Shown: positions 16,724 through 26,100, counted from the first letter of the stretch. The stretch is 36,676 nucleotides of DNA from Cytophagales bacterium (GCA_025359125.1 JANYHI010000034.1:68063-104738), one strand, 5' to 3'. A program made the numbers and translations. Notes: a model not told the origin generated them from the letters alone.

Positions 16724-17596
16724 ATGAAACGCAGAGAATTTATTCAAACCACATCGCTGGCAGCTTTGGGCGCAGCCACACTAAGTTCTTTCAGCCCCGT
16801 CAATAAAAAGAAAATTGGATTGCAATTGTATACGCTACGCGATGTTATCAACCAAGATGTAACAGGTGTTATGGCAAAGGTTGCATCCTTTGGGTATAAA
16901 GAATTGGAAGTTTACGGATACAATGATGGTAAACTCTTTGGAATGAAATCGAAAGAGTTTACCGACTTAGCAAAGAGTTTGAAGATGAGAGTAACCAGCG
17001 GTCACTACCAACTTGGTAAATCAGATGCTGCAAAATCAATAAAAGGCTCCATATTAAACGGATGGGAGAGAGCTGTATCAGATGCGAAAGAATCTGGTTT
17101 AGACTACATGATACTAGCTTACCTTATTAAAGACGAACGCAAGAGTTTAGACGATTATAAATTCGTTTGTGAAAAGGTAAACCGTGCTGCTGAGGTATGT
17201 AAAAAATATGGAATTCAAATGGGGTATCACAATCATGATTTTGAATTTAAAGAATTCGATGGACAAGTAGCGTATGATTTTATGTTGAAGGAACTTGATC
17301 CTAAGCTTGTATCGATTGAACTGGATTTATACTGGGCAACTGTTGCTAACAAAAACCCGATCGACTATTTCAAAAAATACCCAGGAAGATTTGAGCAGTG
17401 GCATGTAAAGGATATGGATAAAACAGATCCTAAAAAGCAAGTGGATATTGGTACAGGTCGAATTGATTTTCCTTCCATTTTTGCGCACGCTAAAATGGCC
17501 GGCCTCAAACATTTTTATGTAGAGCAGGAAGCCTACCCAATATCTTCCATCGATAGTGTAGAGAAGAATATTAAGGTGGTTGAAAAGTGGTTTTAA
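16724..17596 (+). CDS. Exported sugar phosphate isomerase/epimerase family protein
   Basis: A 290-residue TIM-barrel protein of the AP-endonuclease-like fold with an N-terminal Tat-type signal: MKRREFIQTT followed by a weakly hydrophobic LAALGAATLSSF. The barrel starts KKIGLQLYTLRD. Metal-site regions are 'LEVYGYND' (Glu), GYHNHDFEF (His), IELDLYWA (Asp), QWHVKDMDK (His) and GTGRIDF. This is a different subfamily from the isomerase at 13857. Export means it acts in the periplasm, where the DUF1080 hydrolase would also work. A terminator follows the gene, so it ends the run. Confidence 0.88.
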   Translation: MKRREFIQTTSLAALGAATLSSFSPVNKKKIGLQLYTLRDVINQDVTGVMAKVASFGYKELEVYGYNDGKLFGMKSKEFTDLAKSLKMRVTSGHYQLGKSDAAKSIKGSILNGWERAVSDAKESGLDYMILAYLIKDERKSLDDYKFVCEKVNRAAEVCKKYGIQMGYHNHDFEFKEFDGQVAYDFMLKELDPKLVSIELDLYWATVANKNPIDYFKKYPGRFEQWHVKDMDKTDPKKQVDIGTGRIDFPSIFAHAKMAGLKHFYVEQEAYPISSIDSVEKNIKVVEKWF

Positions 17597-17620
17597 ACAC
17601 TCTCAAAAGTAGAGGGCATC

Positions 17621-17651
17621 TCTAAAACTCCTTCGCTACTCTCTTTTGGAG
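17621..17651 (-). repeat. Dispersed noncoding repeat, copy B
   Basis: Read on the minus strand this copy runs CTCCAAAAGAGAGTAG then GAAGGAGTTTTAGA. It matches copies A and C in order and spacing. CTCTC-AAAAG at 17602-17611 is complementary to the CTTTTGGAGAG end of the copy, so the RNA would fold into a hairpin just before the terminator. Confidence 0.5.
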
Positions 17652-17671
17652 AGGAAAAATAGAATGAAAAT

Positions 17672-17696
17672 GCTCAAGCCGTTGAGCGTTTTTTTT
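17672..17696 (+). terminator. Rho-independent terminator
   Basis: Stem GCTCAA (17672-17677) and TTGAGC (17682-17687) around a 4-base loop GCCG, followed by G and eight T residues. It lies 76 bases after the stop of the exported isomerase and should end the sugar-gene transcript. Confidence 0.85.
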
Positions 17697-17735
17697 ATCT
17701 GATCTTCTTGTTCAATTAAAAGAATTATGTAGAAT

Positions 17736-17934
17736 ATGTTACAAGTATTGAATGATAAAGGAATTGAATTATTAATTCTTTCACAAAGCGCTTTTAATTG
17801 CTTACATACATCTCAAATAAATCAACTTGAAAAAATATGTTCAGCTTGTGGTAGTAAGTATACCTACCATTGAAAGATTAGGTGAAGGAAGTACGCGCTG
17901 CATGATTGCGGAGATATTTTCTCCCACTGGTTAA
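17736..17934 (+). pseudogene. Decayed C-terminal remnant of an amidinotransferase/CtlX-like gene
   Basis: From base 17736 the frame reads MLQVLNDKGIELLILS and continues to about 17838; the next frame (codons from 17839) reads VSIPTIERLGEG then STRCMIAEIF and stops at 17932. Joined by a one-base shift, they match the C-terminal end of citrulline hydrolase/CtlX-like arginine deiminase-fold proteins: NMLQ, then a strand with MSxxAF, then IE.GGGSARCM(I/L)AE. The Cys in RCM is the usual catalytic cysteine. An in-frame TAG just before the NMLQ segment and the missing first two thirds show that the gene is dead. The family match is from memory. Confidence 0.6.
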
Positions 17935-17972
17935 TTCTATTTTCTGGTTTTAGTTTAGTTGTATTTAACTTT

Positions 17973-18992
17973 ATGAATTCCGAACACCCCAAGCATTCAA
18001 ATGACACGATTAATAAATGGGTAGCCATTCAACAGCTAGCTCGCGTAATATTTTTTTTGATTGCACTCATATTGTTTACACCCATCATTCTTTTTATTGA
18101 GAAACAATTTAACTCAACCGATAATTCGAAAAGCAGCAGCATACCAACTGTTTCTTATTGGCGACCTGCCGATATAAATTCAATTACCGAAAAAGAAAAA
18201 AAGGAAAATATTATTTACGGAAAGCAATTAATTGCCCACACATCTAAATATTTCGGGCCTAAAGGAAGCATCGCTCAAACATCTAATGGATTGAATTGTC
18301 AGAATTGTCATTTGCAAGCAGGCACAGTTATATATGGTAATAACTATGGATCAGTGGCATCGCTGTATCCAAAGTTCAGAGCTAGAAGCGGTGCGATAGA
18401 AACAATTTATAAACGTGTGAATGACTGCTTCGAGCGTAGCCTTAATGGAAAAGCATTGGATACAGTAAGTAAGGAGATGAGTGCAATTGTTGCTTATATT
18501 ACTTTTATTGGTTCTAATGTTTTGAAGGGAGAAAAAGCCGAAGGTTCTGGATTTAAAGAGCTTTCTTATTTAGATCGAGCTGCAGATACCTTGAAAGGAA
18601 GAGCGGTTTACGAAGCTAATTGTAAAGTTTGCCACAAATCAAAAGGGCAAGGGCAACTAAATACTCCTGGTAATGAATTTGTTTATCCTGCCTTGTGGGG
18701 CCAGCATAGCTTTAATGATGCTGCCGGATTATATCGGATAAGTAACATTGCCAAATATGTTAAATATAATATGCCGCAAGGTGTTACGTATGCTAATCCT
18801 ATTCTTACAGATGAAGAAGCATGGGATGTAGCAGCTTTTATTAATTCGCAAGGGCGCCCACATAAAGCCACACCCAACGATTGGCCAGATATAACCAAGA
18901 AACCAATCGATTATCCGTTTGGCCCGTATGCAGATGGATTTTATGAGGAGCAACACAAGTACGGACCTTACCAAGCGATGATGAAAAAATGA
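17973..18992 (+). CDS. Membrane-anchored diheme cytochrome c, thiosulfate dehydrogenase (TsdA)-like
   Basis: A 339-residue protein with one N-terminal membrane anchor (about 22-42, VIFFLIALILFTPIILF) and two c-type hemes. Heme 1 is at CQNCH (109-113) and heme 2 at CKVCH (217-221). Around heme 1 the sequence 'NNYGSVASLYPKFRARSG' and 'VNDCFERSLNG' resembles TsdA; Cys152 is at about the right distance (39 residues after His113) to be the unusual cysteine ligand known from TsdA. Met-containing 'NMPQG' is a candidate ligand of heme 2. The C-terminal half ends WDVAAFINSQGRPHK, typical of the group. Thiosulfate oxidation or tetrathionate reduction is an inference; a general electron carrier is the alternative. 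Confidence 0.82.
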   Translation: MNSEHPKHSNDTINKWVAIQQLARVIFFLIALILFTPIILFIEKQFNSTDNSKSSSIPTVSYWRPADINSITEKEKKENIIYGKQLIAHTSKYFGPKGSIAQTSNGLNCQNCHLQAGTVIYGNNYGSVASLYPKFRARSGAIETIYKRVNDCFERSLNGKALDTVSKEMSAIVAYITFIGSNVLKGEKAEGSGFKELSYLDRAADTLKGRAVYEANCKVCHKSKGQGQLNTPGNEFVYPALWGQHSFNDAAGLYRISNIAKYVKYNMPQGVTYANPILTDEEAWDVAAFINSQGRPHKATPNDWPDITKKPIDYPFGPYADGFYEEQHKYGPYQAMMKK

Positions 18993-19075
18993 TAAACCTT
19001 TACAGAACGATCTCGTTTTATTTTCTTATTTTAGAGTAGGAATGATTGAGACGTTGAAGGATTTAATTTTTTTTT

Positions 19076-19453
19076 ATGCAAAGCAAAAACTTTCAATTAG
19101 GGTTACTTCATTTCAGTCACCTCTTAATAACCATTGACGGTCATATTGATGACCGTGAGCGAGCAGCTATACTTGCTATTAAAAAGGAGGAAAATATTTC
19201 AGATGAATTATTTCAGGAATTTGAAAAGAAGATATTGAAATCTGCCGAGCGCGAAATTTATATAGATGGAGGTGAGTTTTTATCGCAATGCACAGATGAA
19301 GAGAGGTTAGCTGCTTTTGTGCACCTCTATAAACTGGCCGAGTCAGACTCCAGCATCAGTAATAAGGAAGTGCGGTTTTTATTATACGGAGTAAAAGCTA
19401 ACAAGGTAAGTTTTGAAGATGTAGTACTTACTGCAAATATGGCTGGTAAATAA
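19076..19453 (+). CDS. TerB-like protein
   Basis: A 125-residue all-helical soluble protein. Two acidic signatures typical of the TerB fold are present: 'TIDGHIDDRERAAI' near residue 20-33 and 'ESDSSISNKEVRFL' near residue 89-102; both would bind a divalent metal. TerB proteins are tied to tellurite resistance operons but in most Bacteroidota occur alone with unknown role. The stop at 19451-19453 abuts the stop of the next minus-strand gene, so the two are convergent. No other ter genes are visible. Confidence 0.75.
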   Translation: MQSKNFQLGLLHFSHLLITIDGHIDDRERAAILAIKKEENISDELFQEFEKKILKSAEREIYIDGGEFLSQCTDEERLAAFVHLYKLAESDSSISNKEVRFLLYGVKANKVSFEDVVLTANMAGK

Positions 19454-19789
19454 TCAGTAAGTAATCTTCTTGCCCGCCAGCAATTTTTCTTTTGCTACTT
19501 TCCAATTAGGCAATTCAGTGGCTTCAAAAGAAATGGTTTGAACTTCGGTGGCTACGCTTTTTGCATTTTGCATGGCTTTTAAATGGGTGCCGGTTCGCGC
19601 GTACTTTTTCATCTCTTCAGTATTATTCCAGAGAGTCATAGTAAATTGTTTGGGATAAAATCCGCCCACTTTAAAATCAATACAGGCTTGATTAGATTTT
19701 AATTGGTTAATGGATCCTATTGCAAATTGATAATGTTTAAATAGAGACAATGGCGACTTTAACTGAATGGATGTAACAACTACAATCAT
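19454..19789 (-). CDS. Small DUF3291 / ABM-like protein
   Basis: A 111-residue soluble protein. 'TMTLWNNTEEMKKYARTGTHLKAM' is the kind of strand-helix seen in DUF3291 and in dimeric alpha-beta barrel (ABM) proteins, including spheroidene monooxygenase-like proteins. 'FYPKQFTMTLW' and 'SHxxAM'-like HLKAM give the closest resemblance. The function is unknown; heme or small-molecule binding is only a possibility. It lies 4 bases after the stop of the exonuclease gene and is probably the last gene of a three-gene minus-strand operon. Confidence 0.6.
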   Translation of the reverse strand: MIVVVTSIQLKSPLSLFKHYQFAIGSINQLKSNQACIDFKVGGFYPKQFTMTLWNNTEEMKKYARTGTHLKAMQNAKSVATEVQTISFEATELPNWKVAKEKLLAGKKITY

Positions 19790-19793
19790 ATCA

Positions 19794-20381
19794 TCATATG
19801 TTTACTAATTTTTTATAAATCTCCAAACACACCCACGCATCGGTGGCGGCATAGCTGATTTGTTTTTCGTGAAGCGTTTCGGTTTCCCAATTGCTGGTTT
19901 GGGCACCTTTAGAAATGCGAAAACCAAGCAAGAGTGCGGTTAGTTTTTTTACACTCTCTACTTCTAACCCCGAATGTTTGCGTAACGCTGCCAGATCTAC
20001 AAAGCCTGCTGGCGTATATGGATGTAATTTTTGCAACGCTTTAATATCATCGCGCAAAGCAACGCCTGCTTTAATTATATTTTTGTTTTCAAGAAAATCG
20101 ATGATGGGAGGAGTAAGGCCCGTATGATTGAGTCTGAACAAATAAACTTTTTCAGGAATGGCCACCTGCATCAACGAAACTTTGTTTGAGTGTCCGCGCA
20201 CAAACACGGGTTTGGTTTCAGTATCAAAACCGACAAGGGTATGTTTACTGATTTCAATAATTGCTTTTGCTGCCTTCGCTTCTTCCGTAACAACATGGAC
20301 TTTCCCCTCGAATGCTCCGAGTGGGAGTTCGTTAATCTCTTCGTTAGTGATGTTTACTTTCTCAGGTAGTTTCTTTGTCAT
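19794..20381 (-). CDS. DEDDy 3'-5' exonuclease domain protein
   Basis: A 195-residue stand-alone 3'-5' exonuclease of the RNase D/WRN type. The catalytic acids are all present: Asp53 and Glu55 in FDTET (motif I), Asp112 in GVALRDDIKAL (motif II) and Tyr177/Asp181 in YAATDAW (motif III, DEDDy type). There is no HRDC domain, so it is not a full RNase D. Whether it acts on RNA or DNA is unknown. Its start overlaps the end of the NhaC gene by 20 bases, so the two are probably translated together. Confidence 0.9.
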   Translation of the reverse strand: MTKKLPEKVNITNEEINELPLGAFEGKVHVVTEEAKAAKAIIEISKHTLVGFDTETKPVFVRGHSNKVSLMQVAIPEKVYLFRLNHTGLTPPIIDFLENKNIIKAGVALRDDIKALQKLHPYTPAGFVDLAALRKHSGLEVESVKKLTALLLGFRISKGAQTSNWETETLHEKQISYAATDAWVCLEIYKKLVNI

Positions 20382-21807
20382 CCAGCCTGCGGATTTTATA
20401 ATTGAGGTAGGCTTGTAGTACCGTCATGATAGGACTGATGATACAGAAAAAACAATAGGGAGCATACGCCCAAGTTGAGATGCCTAATACTCTTGATTGT
20501 GTTGCGCCACACGTATTCCAAGGTACTAGTACCGATGTAACGGTGCCTGCATCCTCTAAGGTTCTACTAAGTAATTCAGGTTTGTATCCACGCTTGCGAT
20601 AAGTATCGGCAAACATTCTACCGGGCACGGCAATGGCCATGTACTGATCTCCGGCTGTAATGTTGAAAAAGATACTAGTAACTGCTGTAGATGCCACCAG
20701 CGATCCGGTAGAATGTGCGAATTTAATAATCTCTTCTACAATGCGTTTAAGTAACCCGCATGATTCCATCACCCCACCAAAAATCATAGCTCCTAAAATC
20801 AACCAAATGGTATTTAGCATTCCCGCCATGCCACGAGAGGTAAGTAAGCCATTAATCATTTCATTATCGGTGTGGATACCAATTGTCATTGACAAGGATT
20901 TCATCACCGCTATGAAAGAAGATTTTATTGGATCGCCCGTAATGCCAGAAATCTGATCGATAATTTGAGGCTGAAAAATAATAGCGAACACGCCTCCTAA
21001 AATAGAACCAACCAATAAAGCGGGGATGGCGGGCACTTTACGAACAATCATTAAAAGCACTAAAGCAGGAACAATGAACAATGCAGGATTAAGATTGAAG
21101 GAATGATCAATAGCGACTAGTACTGCTTCGGTGTTAGTAGAGCCGGAGGTATCTAATGTAAACCCCCAAATCAGAAAGATGATTAATGTAATTGCCAGCG
21201 TTGGCACAGTGGTGTACATCATGTATCGAACATGTGTAAATAAATCCGTTCCGGCCATTGCAGGCGCAAGGTTAGTAGTGTCTGACAGGGGAGACATTTT
21301 ATCTCCAAAATAAGAACCAGATATAATTGCTCCGGCAATAACACCTTCATGGATACCGAGCGCTTTGCCAATTCCCAATAGGGCAATCCCTACGGTAGCC
21401 ACTGTAGACCACGAACTTCCGGTAGCTAATGAAACAATACAACACACAACACATGCCGCTACTAAAAAGATAGTCGGGTTTAAGATTTTAAGTCCGTAGT
21501 AGATCATGGCAGGTACAATACCACTCAGTAGCCATGTTCCCGAAAGAGATCCGATTACCAAAAGTATGAGCATGGCACCCATAGCTGAGCTGATGCTTTT
21601 AACCACACTGGTTTCAATATCATCCCACGAATGGCCAAGTCGCCAAGAGATAATCCCCGCGACAGATGCTGCCATAATTAAGGCCATCTGGTTAGGGCCT
21701 TCTGTAGCACCAGACCCGAAGATATAAACGTTGATAGAAAGAAATGCTACTAAGAAGCCTATGGGAATGAATGCGTGAACGAGAGTTGGCCTTTTCTTTT
21801 CAGTCAT
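20362..21807 (-). CDS. nhaC: Na+/H+ antiporter NhaC family
   Basis: A 481-residue inner-membrane transporter with about 12 hydrophobic segments, such as AFIPIGFLVAFLSINVYIF, 'SAMGAMLILLVIGSLSGTWL', 'IFLVAACVVCCIVSLATGSSW' and others. 'TGSSWSTVATVGIALLGIG' and 'GSYFGDKMSPLSDTTNLAPA' are characteristic of the NhaC family; they line the ion pathway. It exchanges sodium for protons; some family members exchange malate/lactate instead, which cannot be excluded. It is the first gene of the minus-strand block and is divergent from the giant sensor kinase. Confidence 0.9.
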   Translation of the reverse strand: MTEKKRPTLVHAFIPIGFLVAFLSINVYIFGSGATEGPNQMALIMAASVAGIISWRLGHSWDDIETSVVKSISSAMGAMLILLVIGSLSGTWLLSGIVPAMIYYGLKILNPTIFLVAACVVCCIVSLATGSSWSTVATVGIALLGIGKALGIHEGVIAGAIISGSYFGDKMSPLSDTTNLAPAMAGTDLFTHVRYMMYTTVPTLAITLIIFLIWGFTLDTSGSTNTEAVLVAIDHSFNLNPALFIVPALVLLMIVRKVPAIPALLVGSILGGVFAIIFQPQIIDQISGITGDPIKSSFIAVMKSLSMTIGIHTDNEMINGLLTSRGMAGMLNTIWLILGAMIFGGVMESCGLLKRIVEEIIKFAHSTGSLVASTAVTSIFFNITAGDQYMAIAVPGRMFADTYRKRGYKPELLSRTLEDAGTVTSVLVPWNTCGATQSRVLGISTWAYAPYCFFCIISPIMTVLQAYLNYKIRRLDDKETT

Positions 21808-22157
21808 TAATTAGCATTTTTTTGCGTGCGAAGGTAAGAATTATCTCTTAATGTTATCAATTATGAACGTTTCTAAAAAACCTTTATTCTTATAACTCAG
21901 CCCAAGCCCTATCTCCCAAACAAAAGAGTGAAAGGAGTTTTTAGACATGTACTAAATAAGCTGTATTAATTTTTTTATTGATTGTATTCTTTCCTCTTAC
22001 CTTTTAGAAAAAGCAACTTCAATTTCTTCACCCCATTCGTTTTCTCTTCTCAAATAAATATTCAACATCTACGTGTTTCTACCTAAGTAGTATTGCTCAT
22101 ATTTTCATTAAATTCTCTTCGTACTTTGTAGAACCTATGAGTTAAGGGATCTTTATC
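21808..22157. other. Divergent intergenic region without a gene
   Basis: A 350-base gap between the divergent nhaC and sensor-kinase genes. It holds the third copy of the dispersed noncoding repeat (21913-21945) with inverted ends at 21868-21885 and 21931-21950. The rest is AT-rich and must contain promoters for both directions. I see no confident promoter: TACTTTG at 22122 resembles the Bacteroidota -7 element but is one base short and wrongly spaced. No open frame or RNA gene was recognised. Confidence 0.6.
21913..21945 (+). repeat. Dispersed noncoding repeat, copy C
   Basis: Runs CTCCCAAACAAAAGAGTG then AAAGGAGTTTTTAGA. It matches copies A (16091-16120, minus) and B (17621-17651, minus). 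The AAAGGAGTTTTTAGACATGT end (21931-21950) is nearly the inverse complement of the 21868-21885 sequence, giving an 83-base unit with inverted ends. Confidence 0.5.
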
Positions 22158-23192
22158 ATGAAAAGTACCAAGCAAAAACCTACGGCTGTATTTTCGTGCG
22201 ATGAACTGCCGGTTGCTGTTATCATTTCACATCAGCAAACAGGCCGTATTATTAGCTATAACCACGAAGCAAGAAAGCTACTAGGCTTACCAGCAAAAAC
22301 AGGAAGGGCGCTTACCATAAAAAAAATAAGACCCCTGGGCTTGCCGTCAAAACCCATTAAGAAAACCAACACCTATGTACGATATGCCTCTGTGGCACAT
22401 AAAACTGTAAGTGGCAAAAATGTCTCTTTAACGGTGTTGAGAAAACCCATGATTCATCAGAACGTAAAATGCTATTTTGATTTTCTGGAAGATACAATTG
22501 AGTTGAATGAGTTGAAAGAGAGTATTGGTAAAACTTCTTTAGATGCTTTTATTAGCATTGACGAACACCAAACGATACACGACTGGAATAGCATGGCCGA
22601 AAATATTTTTGGTTGGAAAAAGAAGGAAGTGTTGGGTCACAAATTGGTTGATTTTATTGTGCCTAAGGTACATCAGGCCAGGCATCAGGCAGGGTTTAAA
22701 AATTATATAAATACAGGTCGCTCAACTATCTTAAATAAATTAATTGAAATAACTGCGATAGATAAAAGTGGTCGCGAGTTTCCTATTGAGCTTATAGTAA
22801 CACATGCAAAAGAAAATGGGAGGCATTTTTTTTATAGTTTTATCAGAGATATTTCTACCCGCAAGCAGGCAGAAGAAACTTTAATTGACAGTGAAAATAA
22901 ATTAAAAAAATCTCAGTCTATTGCCGGCATCGGAAGTTGGGAGATGCACGGAAATTTTAGTGAGGTCTATTGGTCAGACGAATTTTATCGCATGCATGGA
23001 TTACAACCGCAAAGCGTAAAACCATCTACTCGCTTGCGGCTTTCCATGGTACACCCGCACGATAGAGCAAAACTTGAAAAGGCAATTAACGGTGCATTGA
23101 AGGAAGGAAAACCATATTCTATTGAGAAGAGGATTGTTTTACCAAACAAAGAAGTACGATGGGTGCTCTCTACAAGGCGAGGCTACGATTGA
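22158..23192 (+). CDS. N-terminal part of a giant PAS histidine kinase (split by frameshift)
   Basis: A 344-residue open frame that ends in the middle of a PAS domain. It holds two clear PAS domains (about 15-110 and 125-235, the second with 'AENIFGWKKKEVLGHKLVDF') and most of a third (PAS_3 type, 255-344, starting IAGIGSWEM, with YWSDEFYRMHGL). The third stops at WVLSTRRGYD. In the next frame the sequence continues as QGEATIDKKG, exactly what a PAS_3 domain has there; the following domain in the same gene reads WVLSQGEATV. Removing one A at 23172 restores one frame to 28788. It therefore belongs to the next entry. No signal peptide or membrane segment is seen. Confidence 0.8.
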   Translation: MKSTKQKPTAVFSCDELPVAVIISHQQTGRIISYNHEARKLLGLPAKTGRALTIKKIRPLGLPSKPIKKTNTYVRYASVAHKTVSGKNVSLTVLRKPMIHQNVKCYFDFLEDTIELNELKESIGKTSLDAFISIDEHQTIHDWNSMAENIFGWKKKEVLGHKLVDFIVPKVHQARHQAGFKNYINTGRSTILNKLIEITAIDKSGREFPIELIVTHAKENGRHFFYSFIRDISTRKQAEETLIDSENKLKKSQSIAGIGSWEMHGNFSEVYWSDEFYRMHGLQPQSVKPSTRLRLSMVHPHDRAKLEKAINGALKEGKPYSIEKRIVLPNKEVRWVLSTRRGYD

Positions 23193-26100
23193 CAAGAAAG
23201 GAAAGCGGAAAATTTTTGGAACCATTTTAGATATCACTAATCGGAAGCTTCAAGAAATAAAAAATCGCGAAATAGAAAGTAGTTTAGAGAAAGCACAGCG
23301 AATAGCCAGCATTGGAAGTTGGGAAGTAATTGGCGATGATGAGAGAAGCTATTGGTCTGATGAATTTTATCGAATCCATGGATTAACTCCGCAAAGCGTA
23401 CAGCCTTCTGCTAAGTTACGTTTGTCTTTAACTCATCCCGAAGATCAGGCTGGTATGAAAGCAGCTCTTGCCACGGCTATCAAAACAGGAAATCCGTATT
23501 CAATAGAAAAGAGAATTGTAAAACCAGATGGTGAAATACGTTGGGTACTATCGCAAGGAGAGGCAACGGTAGATTTACTGACAGGCAAGCGAAAAGTTTC
23601 TGGCACCCTACTGGATATCACTGACCGAAAAAAAGCAGAAGCCGAACAAAAAATTATTAAAACTCGATTAAAGCAAACACTGCTTTTTTCCCGGATTGGA
23701 ACGGTAGAGTTAAATACACAGACTGGAATGCTTCAGCTACACGATGAGATGTATCGTTTATTGGAAGTAGAAAATGCGCCAGCCATAGTGCCATTGAGTG
23801 ATTTTATTTCGAAGTATATTTTGCCTGAATACTTACCCGTAATTGAGCAAGCTATTTTAAAAGGCACCACCCTGGCCTCTTCAGCCGAAAGCAACGTTTT
23901 TGTAGAATTTAAAATGCGCACTGCAAAAGGTAATATTTTATGTATTGAAGCACAAGGAACCTTTAAAAGTGATGGAACTGCCATGGGGATTTTGCAAGAC
24001 ATTACACACAGAAAGAAAGCAGAGCAAGAATCTAAAGAAAAGAGTTTACAGATTGAGCGCATGCTGAACGGAATAACAGATGGATTTTTTACCGTTGATA
24101 ATGATTTGAATTTTATTCTTGTTAATCCGGTGTTTGCTAGACAAGCTCAGTTTCAGCCACAACAAATGATTGGCAAAAATATGTTGGAGTTATATCCCTC
24201 TATGCGAGGGAGATCGTTAGAAACTCATTACCGAAAGGCCATTGAAAAGCAGCAATCGTTTACGATGGAACACCGCAATCCACAAAACCCGAGTCAGATA
24301 TTTCAGATTCATTTGTACCCTAGCCCAGAAGGGTTGCTCGTTTATTATAAAGATATTTCAATTGCCAAACAAGCAGAAGATGCCTTGGCTGCCAGCGAAT
24401 TAAAAAACAGACTTATCATTCAAAATAGTGGCGAGGGAATTTTGATGAGCAGTATTGACGGTGACATTTTTTCCGCAAACCCAATGGCATGTAAATTATT
24501 ACAGAGAACAGAAATGGAAATTTGTGAAGGTGGCCGATCTCTGGTAGTCGATGCAACAGATCCAAACCTTCTAAGCATTTTAAAAGAAAGGGCTGAAAAG
24601 GGTTTTTATAGAGGTGAGCTGCGCATGAAGCGCAAAGATGGCAGTACATTTATTAGCGAAATTAATAGTACTGTTTTCGTAACTCCTTCCGGTGATTTAA
24701 ACACCACATTAATTTTTAGAGATATTACCGAGCGGAGAAGACTTGAGCAAGAGAATGAACGATTGGCCAACGTGGCAAGTCGCACCAGTAACTTGGTTTT
24801 GTTTACCGATGTAGAAGGTAAAATTAGCTGGGTAAATGAAGGATTTAGCATTGTAACAGAGTACACTCGAGAAGAAGTAATTGGAAAAAAGCCGGGTGAT
24901 TTTTTACAGGGTTCTGAAACTAACCCTGCAACGGTAAAGTTGATGAGCAATAAATTAAAAGCCAGACAAGGCTTTAAAACTGAAGTTTTAAATTATACAA
25001 AATCAGGCAAGCCGTATTGGTTAGATATAGAAGTTATTCCTATTCACGACAAGGCCGGAAAACTGGTTGAGTACATGGCCATTGAATCGGATATTACTCT
25101 TTTAAAAAACGCAGTGTATGAAATGCAGCGAAGTGAGCAGACGCTGCATGCTTTTATGGATCATGCCCCCATGGTAGCCTTCGCAAAAGATCTGCAAGGG
25201 CGCTATACTTTCTATAATCAAACCTATCGAAATCTTATGGTGGGCAAAGAGCTTAAATCGGGCCACACAGATTATGATTTGTTTGATAAAGATTTTGCGG
25301 ATTTATGCTTGGTGCGCGATCAATTTGTTATTGACAATGATCAGGCCATACAGTTTGAGCATCGCGTGCAAAATCAGGTATTTTTAGAATATAAATTTCC
25401 TCTTAAAGATGCTTACAATAAAATTTTTGCCGTAGGCGGTATTTCGCTTAACATCACAGAAAAACTCGAGGCGCAACGGTTGGTTGCCGAAAGTGAAGAA
25501 CGTTTACGAAATCTTATCAATAATTTACCAAATGGCATCATCTTTAGATACTTAACTGATGAGCAAGGAGGCATTCATAGCTTTCCGTTCATTACCTCCG
25601 GATCAAAAAATGTGCTGGGCTACGAGCCACACGAGATTATGCAAAATCCTATGTTGGCATTTGAGCAAGTAGATCCGGAAATGATACCCGCTATGATGGA
25701 GGTGGCAAAATCCTCGCAACAAAATTTAACAACGTTTGAATTTGAATATAGTATTACCACGCCACAAGGTGAACTAAAGTGGGTGCATACCAGATCAAAC
25801 CCTAAACTATTGCCCACTGGCTACACCGAATGGGAGGGCATTACACTCGATATTACTGAACGCAAATTAGCCGAAGAAAAATTGCGAATAAATGAAGAGC
25901 GCTGGGAGTTTGCTATAGAAGGTACGAATGATGGCGTGTGGGATGTAGACTTAAAAGCCAACACCATCTTGCTCACGTATCGCTGCAAAGAGATGCTCGG
26001 TTATGCTGAAGAGGAGATTGGAAACAACATGGATGCGTGGACCAAGCTTATTCATCCGGATGATTTGCCATTGTTAATAAAAGCGCGCAACACGGTTATA

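Noticed and set aside
22093-22128. Promoter for the giant kinase from TTG 22093 and TACTTTG 22122
   Set aside because: The spacing of 26 bases and the short -7 element do not fit the phylum's pattern well enough.
24606-24950. Antisense open frame of 114 codons inside the giant kinase
   Set aside because: It runs opposite to a clearly conserved PAS coding sequence, has no motif and no leader; a shadow frame.
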